This document shows, in pieces, positions 1-4,680 of a stretch of DNA of 11,797 nucleotides. The translations under genes were made by a program, and so were the position numbers. The stretch's first letter is position 1; every line of letters begins with the position of its first letter. Source of the DNA: DATCVA01 sp036567205 (GTDB taxonomy: Bacteria > Pseudomonadota > Gammaproteobacteria > Burkholderiales > Burkholderiaceae_B); contig DATCVA010000196.1 in assembly GCA_036567205.1 (NCBI GenBank), positions 1 through 11,797 on the forward strand. Direction: 5' to 3'. Below the pieces are notes generated by a model that had not been told where the DNA came from, made no database searches, and saw only the letters and a program-made list of their open reading frames with translations.

Positions 1-95
1 ACCAGCAGCACCAACATCACATCGATAAGCGGAACCATATTAATTTCAGAGACTGTATGACCGGCCCCTTTGTTATCAAAGCTTCCAAACGCCAT
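1..95 (-). CDS. exbD: ExbD, biopolymer transport protein (N-terminal 31 residues, cut by window edge)
   Basis: ExbD is the inner-membrane partner of ExbB in the proton-driven motor that energises TonB. Only the first 31 codons are inside the window. They read MAFGSFDNKGAGHTVSEINM and continue VPLIDVMLVLL. The motif EINMVPLIDVMLVLL is the family hallmark: a short cytoplasmic leader, then the start of the single transmembrane helix, with the essential membrane Asp in LIDV. The ATG lies 2 nt beyond the exbB stop (TAA AC C-ATG on the minus strand), and the last exbB codons (AAG GGT GAG) provide the ribosome-binding site, so translation is probably coupled to exbB. Third gene of the leftward tonB-exbB-exbD operon. 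The homologue TolR shares the motif, but a tonB neighbour and no tolA favours ExbD. Confidence 0.93.
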   Translation of the reverse strand, partial: MAFGSFDNKGAGHTVSEINMVPLIDVMLVLL

Positions 96-97
96 GG

Positions 98-973
98 TTA
101 CTCACCCTTTTTGGAGGCGGCCAGCGCCACCCGGCGCACATTGTTCTTTGACTCCACCTGTTGACCAGTAGAAAGGAACGTAAACAGGTCATGCGCAAAG
201 GCATCCAGTTGCGCAAGATACACGCGGTTAGTACGCACAAAACCGTTATAAGCCAATACCGCCGGAATTGCCACGGCCAATCCCAACCCAGTCATGATCA
301 AAGCCTCGCCCACCGGTCCGGCAATGCGGTTGACCGTTACGCCATCGGACAGGCCAATTCCAACCAGGGCGTGATACACGCCCCACACTGTGCCGAACAA
401 GCCAACAAACGGCGCTGTCGAGCCAATCGAAGCCAAAATAGTCAAGCCGTTTTCAAGCCGGGCGGTTTCTTCGTCGATAACCTTGCGAATAATCCGTGTT
501 ACGAACGCCCCCGTCGAGCCTTTTTCTTCAAGTTTCAGCGCCCCATATTTGGCGTGATGATTGCGCGCATGAATGGCATGGCTGGCCAGATGCGAAAACG
601 GCTCGCTCGCGCCGTGCGTCTTGATTTCGTTCTCTACCTGCTCAAGCGAGCTTGCGGCCCAAAACTCATTCAGGAATTTTCTGGATCGCCGGTGGATGCG
701 AAAATTGAAGAACGACTTCACAAAGATCAAATACCAGCTCATCAGCGACATCAATATTAAAATCGCAAATAAAGTCTTGCCCACTACATCGCTTTGCGAC
801 ACGAAATGCAGCATGCCCCCTCCTTCGGCGACGGCGGAGGCGGTCGTCTCGGTTAGCGCCGCCGGCAAGGTCACTGCTGCCGAACCCACACTGTTGGCTA
901 GAGACTGGGCTTGCGCCGCGCCTTCGCTGACCTGGGCCAGTATTTGCATTGCGCTTTGTAAAAAATCGAACAT
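98..973 (-). CDS. exbB: ExbB, TonB-system proton channel subunit (MotA/TolQ/ExbB family)
   Basis: The 291-residue product forms the multimeric inner-membrane proton channel that, with ExbD, powers TonB. Three hydrophobic segments fit the ExbB topology: about residues 65-87 (FAILILMSLMSWYLIFV), 178-205 and 225-248. The conserved family block STAPFVGLFGTVWG is at 185-198, followed by GEALIMTGLGLAVAIPAVLAYN at 222-243. A long cytoplasmic loop (about 90-175) lies between TM1 and TM2, as in the family. The first 55 residues are an Ala-rich extension (QAQSLANSVGSAAVTLPAAL); such an extension is known in long ExbB types, and it may serve as leader or periplasmic segment. The ATG at 973 follows an AGGAAC ribosome-binding site that overlaps the tonB stop; tonB ends 8 nt upstream. 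TolQ is the alternative, but the tonB context decides. Confidence 0.95.
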   Translation of the reverse strand: MFDFLQSAMQILAQVSEGAAQAQSLANSVGSAAVTLPAALTETTASAVAEGGGMLHFVSQSDVVGKTLFAILILMSLMSWYLIFVKSFFNFRIHRRSRKFLNEFWAASSLEQVENEIKTHGASEPFSHLASHAIHARNHHAKYGALKLEEKGSTGAFVTRIIRKVIDEETARLENGLTILASIGSTAPFVGLFGTVWGVYHALVGIGLSDGVTVNRIAGPVGEALIMTGLGLAVAIPAVLAYNGFVRTNRVYLAQLDAFAHDLFTFLSTGQQVESKNNVRRVALAASKKGE

Positions 974-981
974 GGTTGTTC

Positions 982-1839
982 CTATAAAACAAAATCAAAT
1001 GGAATATCGGCCATTGCTGAATACGCAACGCCATTTTCGGTATACGGTTTGAAGCGGGCCGAGCGCACCGCCTTCAGCGCCGATTCATCCAGTCGTGCAT
1101 AGCCCGAGGACGTGCGCACGGACACATCAGCAACTGCGCCCTGTGGCGAAATCAATACTCGTACGACCACCCGCCCTGTCTCACCACGCCGCATGGAGGC
1201 ACGCGGATAAACCGGGTTAGGCCGTCGACCCAGGTAGTCGACCTTGCCAATCAAGCGCGGCTTATTGGCATCCGCCGGCGGCGTTGGAGCCGTAGGTGCA
1301 GCCTGTTTCCGAGCTTCACCCGACGCTGCCGAGACCGTTGGAGCCGGTGGCGAATTTACCGGGGCCGGCTTGACAACAGGTTTAGGTTTGGGCTGCGGTT
1401 TTGGCTTTGGCTGTGGTTTCGGCTGTGGTTTCGGCTGTGGCTTCGGCTCGACTTTAGGCGGTTCAGGCACAGGTTCCGGCGTAATAGCTTCTGGCTCGGG
1501 CTCTTCAACCACTGGCTCCGGCTCCGGCTCTTCAATGAGCGGTTCGCGTTCCGGTTCAGGCTCTTCGATCACAGGCTCGGGAATGGGTTCGGGCTGCACC
1601 TCGGGTTCGGGCGCTGTTAACTCGTTAACCGGCTCAGGATTAGGTGCCGCCTCGACAATGTCTGGCGCAATTTCCACAAAACGTATGTCGGCCGAATCCG
1701 GCATGTCAATTTCTGGCTTGGTAGGATTCGAATTGAAAATGGCCGCCAACACGGCAAGATGCAAACCCACTACGCAACTGGCCGCCATGACCTTGATAAG
1801 TACAGGACGTGATTTGGGCTCGGCATTAGAAAGCGGCAT
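982..1839 (-). CDS. tonB: TonB, periplasmic energy transducer for outer-membrane receptors
   Basis: TonB carries the ExbB/ExbD proton-motive energy to outer-membrane receptors for siderophores, haem and similar ligands. With ATG at 1839 the product has 285 residues. Residues about 13-35 form the N-terminal membrane anchor (VLIKVMAASCVVGLHLAVLA). Residues about 68-125 are Glu-Pro rich (EEPEPEPVVEEPEPE) and 129-160 are Lys-Pro/Gln-Pro repeats, the rigid periplasm-spanning segment. About 200-285 is the TonB C-terminal domain (NPVYPRASMRRGETGRVVV, then SGYARLDESALKAVRSARF). The frame stays open upstream to 1938, but the added 33 residues do not resemble a TonB N-terminus; ATG 1839 is preceded by GGATTC, a weak ribosome-binding site. 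First gene of tonB-exbB-exbD. The family is usually Fur-regulated; no convincing Fur box was seen. Confidence 0.95.
   Translation of the reverse strand: MPLSNAEPKSRPVLIKVMAASCVVGLHLAVLAAIFNSNPTKPEIDMPDSADIRFVEIAPDIVEAAPNPEPVNELTAPEPEVQPEPIPEPVIEEPEPEREPLIEEPEPEPVVEEPEPEAITPEPVPEPPKVEPKPQPKPQPKPQPKPKPQPKPKPVVKPAPVNSPPAPTVSAASGEARKQAAPTAPTPPADANKPRLIGKVDYLGRRPNPVYPRASMRRGETGRVVVRVLISPQGAVADVSVRTSSGYARLDESALKAVRSARFKPYTENGVAYSAMADIPFDFVL
1412..1447. repeat. 12-bp tandem repeat inside tonB encoding PKPQ
   Basis: Three adjacent copies of TGTGGTTTCGGC (plus strand; third copy TGTGGCTTCGGC) at 1412-1423, 1424-1435 and 1436-1447. More degenerate copies of the same theme extend leftward to about 1382. 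Each unit encodes four residues of the Lys-Pro/Gln-Pro stretch, so gain or loss of a unit would change the length of the TonB spacer without shifting the frame. Confidence 0.8.
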
Positions 1840-1858
1840 GAATCCAACAACAAAAAGG

Positions 1859-1886
1859 ATAATAGTTTGGCGAAAATACCTGTCTA
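1859..1886 (-). promoter_or_regulatory. Candidate sigma-70 promoter of tonB-exbB-exbD
   Basis: On the minus strand TAGACA (1886-1881, 5/6 to TTGACA) and TATTAT (1864-1859, 5/6 to TATAAT) are separated by 16 bp. Transcription would start near 1852, giving a leader of only about 13 nt before the ATG at 1839. This supports the short tonB start, because the longer frame would begin upstream of this promoter. Confidence 0.5.
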
Positions 1887-1903
1887 CCCCAATGGGTGAC
1901 AGG
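1879..1903. promoter_or_regulatory. Near-perfect dyad over the tonB -35 box (possible operator)
   Basis: CCTGTC (1879-1884) then T, then ACCC (1886-1889) is matched by GGGT (1894-1897) and GACAGG (1898-1903), with loop CAAT: ten pairs and one unpaired T. The left arm overlaps the predicted -35 hexamer of tonB (1881-1886). A second, shorter palindrome ACATCAG-A-CTGATGT lies upstream at 1951-1965. Either could be a repressor site, but neither matches the Fur consensus; the binding protein is unknown. Confidence 0.3.
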
Positions 1904-1965
1904 CGAAGCAGGTTAACAGAAACAAGAACCATTCGCAATAAAGGAATAATACATCAGACTGATGT

Positions 1966-2270
1966 TGTCCGTTTACAACTTACAAATTATCACGGGGTTT
2001 TAATGGCTACATCTGAATAGATCTTCTATCCAAACGATAAAAACATTATTGGCGGCGGCCAAACCTATACAAGTCCAGGAGGCGCCCATTGCTGCAGGAA
2101 CCGCACTCATTCGGGGGAAGCATTCAATGTGCTTAATCTTTGATTAGTCCACTTTATCGGTACTCGCTTAAACCAATCTTTCGACTATTTTCGGACAGTT
2201 GTGACTGTCAGTTCTAAAGCACTTTCTGAGTAGCTGTATGAAGGAGTGCCTTCATGTTGTTGAATCATGA
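1966..2270. other. Non-coding stretch between tonB control region and autotransporter relic
   Basis: No convincing gene, promoter or RNA gene is seen. A small inverted repeat GACAGT-TGTG-ACTGTC lies at 2194-2209. Part of this stretch may be the eroded 5' end of the autotransporter gene, because no signal peptide coding sequence can be found in any rightward frame. Confidence 0.4.
2238..2255 (+). promoter_or_regulatory. Small hairpin enclosing an AGGAG ribosome-binding site and an ATG
   Basis: ATGAAGG (2238-2244), loop AGTG, then CCTTCAT (2249-2255) pair perfectly over 7 bp. The hairpin contains AGGAG (2242-2246), and the 3' arm ends in the AT of an ATG at 2254. The ATG opens a 61-codon frame (to 2439) that overlaps the autotransporter remnant but has no recognisable product. 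It may be the leftover translation start of the decayed gene. Confidence 0.25.
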
Positions 2271-2421
2271 TTTGGCAATAGACATCGAAATTTTGCAAGC
2301 AGCTCGATCTCTTTTTTTACAAAGGTCAACTTGGCTGGTGACATTGCGTTTCGTGCCACGAACAGCGCAGGCGGCGGATTCAGTATGGTCGGCGGTTTTG
2401 GACCGATGGCGACTGGTATTT
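2271..2421 (+). pseudogene. Remnant of autotransporter passenger domain, out of frame with its translocator
   Basis: In the frame with GGT at 2337 the DNA encodes KVNLAGDIAFRATNSAGGGF then SMVGGFG, a Gly/Asn-rich strand pattern typical of passenger beta-helices. The translocator frame takes over at WTDGDWYLRSS (codon TGG at 2399), a typical passenger end just before the linker. A single missing base around 2400-2402 would join the two as ...VGGFG-TDGDWYL. A run of seven T (2312-2318) lies upstream in the same remnant and is another possible slip site. The passenger frame begins after a TGA at 2268-2270, with no start or signal peptide. I infer loss of most of the passenger plus a frameshift; a sequencing error is possible. 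Confidence 0.5.
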
Positions 2422-3508
2422 GCGTTCATCGCTAGATGACTCGCTGACTCCTTCCATTCCTTCCGCCCCTTCTACACCCGCTGCCCCCCCTACACCTTCG
2501 GCTCCTCTTTATCAGCCTGGCGTACCGGTCTATGAAAGCTATGCCAACATCTTGCAAAGCTTCAATACGCTGGGCACACTGCAACAGCGTGTCGGCAACC
2601 GTTCATGGGCAGCGGCTCCGGGCAGGGCCTCCAACGTAGGCACGTTAGCCAACGGCACCATTGAGGGCAACGGCGTGTGGGCGCGCATGGAGGCTAGCCA
2701 CGGCAGTTTCGATCCCAAAGAGTCCACCAGCCGCGCCAACTATGATCTTGATACCTGGCGTTTGCAGGTCGGGGTGGACAAGTTGCTGCATGAAGCGCCC
2801 GAAGGTAGCCTGATTGCGGGGCTCTCAGCCAATTATGGAACGGTCTCAGCTGGCATCGATTCCATATACGGTAATGGCAAGATCAGCACCACGGGTTACG
2901 GGCTGGGAGCTGCAACGACCTGGTACGGTAATAGTGGCTTCTATGTGGACGGGCAAGCTCAAGCCACATGGTACGACAGCGACCTGTCCTCGCGCATGGC
3001 AGGCGTCGGTACGCTTGCCCGCGGCAATAACGCGTTTGGTTACGGCCTGAGCCTGGAAGCCGGACAACGCATTGCGCTGGATGCCAAATGGTCGGTCACG
3101 CCCCAGGCGCAGCTTGCCTATTCGTCCGTGGACTTTGACCGCTTCATCGATCCGTTCGGTGCGCAGATTTCGCTTGATCGAAGCAACAACCTGACAGGTC
3201 GTCTGGGCGTTACCCTGAACTACCAGAACGAAACGCATGATGCCGGTGGAGTTATCGACCGCTCCAACGTGTACGGTATCGCCAATGTCTATTACGATTT
3301 TATGGATGGGGCAAGAACGGATGTAGCGGGCACTACGTTCATCAACAAGAATGAGCCGCTCTGGGCCGGTGTCGGTGTTGGAGGTTCTTATAATTGGTCT
3401 CGCGACAAGTATTCGCTCTATGGCGAAACCTCAGTCAAAACCAGTATGGCCAACTTCGGTGATAGCTATGCTATGACGGCCATGGTTGGACTGCGGGTGC
3501 GCTGGTAG
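2420..3508 (+). CDS. Autotransporter translocator (beta-barrel) domain, orphaned from its passenger
   Basis: The 362-codon frame encodes the C-terminal pore of a classical (type Va, pertactin/AidA-like) autotransporter. Residues 1-10 finish the passenger (YL)RSSLDDSL, 11-34 form a Pro-rich linker (STPAAPPTPSAPLYQPGVPV), about 40-60 hold the family block YANILQSFNTLGTLQQRVGNR, and about 86-362 are the 12-strand barrel, with alternating aromatic strands (VWARMEASHG, YGLGAATTWYG, FYVDGQAQATWY, GYGLSLEAGQRI) and an aromatic terminus GLRVRW for BAM recognition. The only initiator in this frame near the 5' end is TTG at 2420, inside the old passenger sequence and without a ribosome-binding site, so it is not a true start. 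With no signal peptide the barrel cannot be exported as it stands. Probably a pseudogene, although the barrel is undamaged, which suggests recent inactivation. Confidence 0.8.
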   Translation: MRSSLDDSLTPSIPSAPSTPAAPPTPSAPLYQPGVPVYESYANILQSFNTLGTLQQRVGNRSWAAAPGRASNVGTLANGTIEGNGVWARMEASHGSFDPKESTSRANYDLDTWRLQVGVDKLLHEAPEGSLIAGLSANYGTVSAGIDSIYGNGKISTTGYGLGAATTWYGNSGFYVDGQAQATWYDSDLSSRMAGVGTLARGNNAFGYGLSLEAGQRIALDAKWSVTPQAQLAYSSVDFDRFIDPFGAQISLDRSNNLTGRLGVTLNYQNETHDAGGVIDRSNVYGIANVYYDFMDGARTDVAGTTFINKNEPLWAGVGVGGSYNWSRDKYSLYGETSVKTSMANFGDSYAMTAMVGLRVRW

Positions 3509-3541
3509 GCTAACCGATAGATTGGACTACTGCTGCCTTCG

Positions 3542-3578
3542 AATCGGCGCTACATTGTTCTGTAGCGCCGATTTTTTT
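3542..3578 (+). terminator. Strong Rho-independent terminator after the autotransporter
   Basis: A perfect 13-bp stem (AATCGGCGCTACA, 3542-3554; TGTAGCGCCGATT, 3561-3573) has loop TTGTTC and is followed by seven T (3572-3578). It starts 33 nt past the stop codon at 3508. Confidence 0.92.
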
Positions 3579-3580
3579 AT

Positions 3581-3604
3581 GTACTCTGGCATGCATCAGA
3601 GTAC
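3581..3604. repeat. 8-bp perfect inverted repeat just beyond the terminator
   Basis: GTACTCTG (3581-3588) and CAGAGTAC (3597-3604) flank GCATGCAT. No T-tract follows on either strand, so it is not a second terminator. The rest of the gap up to the tRNA terminator (3605-3776) shows no gene or other motif. Confidence 0.5.
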
Positions 3605-3776
3605 ACGTGCAGCATCGCTGGCACCGCATAAACACCTTGAGCTTGTGTTTACTGCCATTGCGCTACCTTGGTGGTGTGTAAAATCTCGCCGTGTAGGGCG
3701 CAGAACGGGTAGTAGCAAACTGATATTGTGGCTAGTACAGAGCGACTTCGAGTGGTGATGCCGATATAGAGGCATG

Positions 3777-3807
3777 AAAAAAGCCACTTAAGTAACCCTA
3801 AGTGGCT
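3777..3807 (-). terminator. Rho-independent terminator of tRNA-Val (and possibly hupB)
   Basis: AGCCACTTA (3782-3790) and TAAGTGGCT (3799-3807) form a 9-bp stem with an 8-nt loop. Six A on the plus strand (3777-3782) give a U-tract for leftward transcription. It lies 20 nt past the tRNA CCA end. Confidence 0.88.
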
Positions 3808-3814
3808 GATTTCG

Positions 3815-3936
3815 TTGCAAGAAGTAATGGTGGGTGCTACAGGGGTCGAACCTGTGACCTACGCCTTGTAAGGGCGCCGCTCTACCAACTGAGCTAAGCA
3901 CCCCTTGTTGCCTTGGGGCCACTTCACTTCTTGCAA
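3815..3936. repeat. 11-bp inverted repeat flanking tRNA-Val (leader/trailer pairing)
   Basis: TTGCAAGAAGT (3815-3825) and ACTTCTTGCAA (3926-3936) are exact reverse complements on either side of the tRNA gene. In the leftward transcript the leader copy starts about 6 nt after the predicted transcription start and the trailer copy begins 2 nt after CCA. The primary transcript could therefore close into a stem around the tRNA. Confidence 0.8.
3828..3903 (-). tRNA. tRNA-Val (anticodon UAC)
   Basis: 76 nt including an encoded CCA. The acceptor stem GGGTGCT/AGCACCC, D-arm GCTCAGTTGGTAGAGC, anticodon loop CTTACAA (anticodon TAC, reads GUA and probably other Val codons) and T-arm CAGGTTCGAACCTG are all complete. 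It has its own promoter and terminator and is downstream of hupB on the same strand. The 5' leader and 3' trailer are complementary to each other (see the 3815-3936 entry). Confidence 0.98.
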
Positions 3937-3948
3937 AACGCGGGGCAA

Positions 3949-3977
3949 ATTATACCGCGCTATTCCTGCTAATGCAA
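3949..3977 (-). promoter_or_regulatory. Promoter of tRNA-Val with GC-rich discriminator
   Basis: On the minus strand a perfect TATAAT (3954-3949) lies 17 bp from TTGCAT (3977-3972). It is followed by TTGCCCCGCG, a GC-rich discriminator of the kind that marks stringently controlled stable-RNA promoters. The start point would be near 3942. Confidence 0.75.
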
Positions 3978-3992
3978 ATCCAAGAAGGTAAT

Positions 3993-4265
3993 TTAATTAA
4001 CGGCTTCTTTAAGAGCTTTACCAGGACGGAATTTAGGCACTTTGGCTTTTTTAATTTTAATGGCTTCGCCTGTACGAGGATTGCGGCCGGTGCGGGCTGC
4101 ACGCTCGGTGACGGCAAAGGTGCCAAAACCTACCAACGTAACACTACCCTTCTTTTTAAGGGTCAATTTTACTGCACCGATAAATGCCTCTAGCGCGCGA
4201 CCAGCATCGGCTTTAGACAAATCGGCTTTGGTGGAAATGTGTTCGATGAGCTCTGTTTTGTTCAT
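3993..4265 (-). CDS. hupB: HU-type nucleoid DNA-binding protein (beta subunit type)
   Basis: The 90-residue, Lys-rich protein is the normal length of HU. HU dimers bind and bend DNA with little sequence preference and shape the nucleoid. Residues 1-40 form the helical dimer body (MNKTELIEHISTKADLSKAD). GFGTF is at 46-50. The flexible DNA-binding arm spans about 53-76 (RAARTGRNPRTGEAIKIKKA) and contains the intercalating Pro63 of the RNP motif. The C-terminus KFRPGKALKEAVN is typical. ATG at 4265 is preceded by TAGGGG, a fair ribosome-binding site, 9-10 nt upstream. Downstream lies tRNA-Val on the same strand, with no separate terminator between them, so hupB transcripts may read into the tRNA. 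IHF subunits are excluded by length and arm sequence. Confidence 0.96.
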   Translation of the reverse strand: MNKTELIEHISTKADLSKADAGRALEAFIGAVKLTLKKKGSVTLVGFGTFAVTERAARTGRNPRTGEAIKIKKAKVPKFRPGKALKEAVN

Positions 4266-4286
4266 TAAGGATTACCCCTAAAAGTT

Positions 4287-4292
4287 ATTGTA
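4287..4292 (-). promoter_or_regulatory. Candidate -10 box of hupB
   Basis: TACAAT (5/6 to TATAAT) on the minus strand ends 21 nt before the hupB ATG. No good -35 hexamer is found 16-18 bp upstream, so either the promoter depends on an activator or the real one is elsewhere, for example at 4439-4467. Confidence 0.35.
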
Positions 4293-4331
4293 GCCAAATC
4301 TTGACCATGGGTTGTGTTTGGCGCCTAACTG

Positions 4332-4363
4332 AAAAAATACGCAGCACCAAGGTGCCGTGCGTA
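4332..4363 (-). terminator. Rho-independent terminator between the 4439-4467 promoter and hupB
   Basis: On the minus strand TACGCA-CG-GCACC pairs with GGTGCTGCGTA: eleven pairs with a 2-nt bulge, and a tight loop that includes TT. It is followed by six T (plus-strand A at 4332-4337). It points toward hupB (ATG at 4265), so it ends either a small upstream transcript or a hupB leader. Confidence 0.75.
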
Positions 4364-4432
4364 GTACCAACAATGGATTCAATCAGTACAACCGAGTCGT
4401 GCTGCAAACAATTATGCACGCTCAGCTGGCTA
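4332..4432 (-). ncRNA. Candidate small RNA or attenuated hupB leader, about 100 nt
   Basis: A leftward promoter (TTGACA/CTTAAT) and an intrinsic terminator enclose about 100 nt with no convincing reading frame. The product would start near 4432 (ACGCGTTAGCCAGCTGAGCG...) and end at the U-tract at 4332. The 3' terminator stem with a U-tail is the usual architecture of Hfq-dependent small RNAs. I do not recognise the family. The rest of the 415-nt gap between hupB and the PLP-enzyme gene shows only its promoters and terminators. Confidence 0.4.
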
Positions 4433-4438
4433 ACGCGT

Positions 4439-4467
4439 ATTAAGCCTTTGAATCCGGGCCATGTCAA
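4439..4467 (-). promoter_or_regulatory. Candidate sigma-70 promoter upstream of hupB
   Basis: Minus strand: a perfect TTGACA (4467-4462), 17-bp spacer, CTTAAT (4444-4439, 4/6). It lies about 75 bp before the terminator stem and 174 bp before the hupB start codon. Confidence 0.5.
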
Positions 4468-4643
4468 GCAAAAACCCCTCAAAAGCCGCACGGTTATTCA
4501 CTTTTTTGTTTTCTTACCGCAACACTACGATGCTGGCAAACGGCATTAATTCATATATCAGAACCCGAGAGTGCCAGGCAAATAAATGCAATCGTGCCTA
4601 ATTTAGCCGTACATAGGCCTAACACGCAGCTTAAATTCAAATG

Positions 4644-4677
4644 AAAAATCGTTGCCAGGCCCGTGTCCGGGCACGAT
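4644..4677 (-). terminator. Rho-independent terminator of the PLP-enzyme gene
   Basis: On the minus strand ATCGTGCC (4677-4670) pairs with GGCAACGAT (4656-4648), eight pairs with one bulged A, or alternatively an inner GCCCG/CGGGC stem forms. It is followed by TTTTT (4648-4644). It begins 3 nt after the stop codon at 4681. Confidence 0.7.
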
Positions 4678-4680
4678 ATG

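Noticed and set aside
1244..2020. Rightward 258-codon frame, Gly/Ser-rich
   Set aside because: It is the antisense of the TonB Glu-Pro/Lys-Pro repeats; codons for Pro-rich repeats read backward as Gly/Ser. It has no ribosome-binding site and no family features.
1840..2020. Fur box for tonB
   Set aside because: Isolated ATTATC and GATAAT hexamers occur, but no array of three adjacent hexamers near the consensus was found on either strand.
3486..3787. Small frames on both strands between the autotransporter and tRNA-Val
   Set aside because: They cross two terminators and an inverted repeat, lack ribosome-binding sites, and show no recognisable composition.
4285..4491. Leftward 68-codon frame upstream of hupB
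   Set aside because: It has no ribosome-binding site or family-like sequence and runs through the terminator stem at 4338-4363; the RNA interpretation explains the region better.
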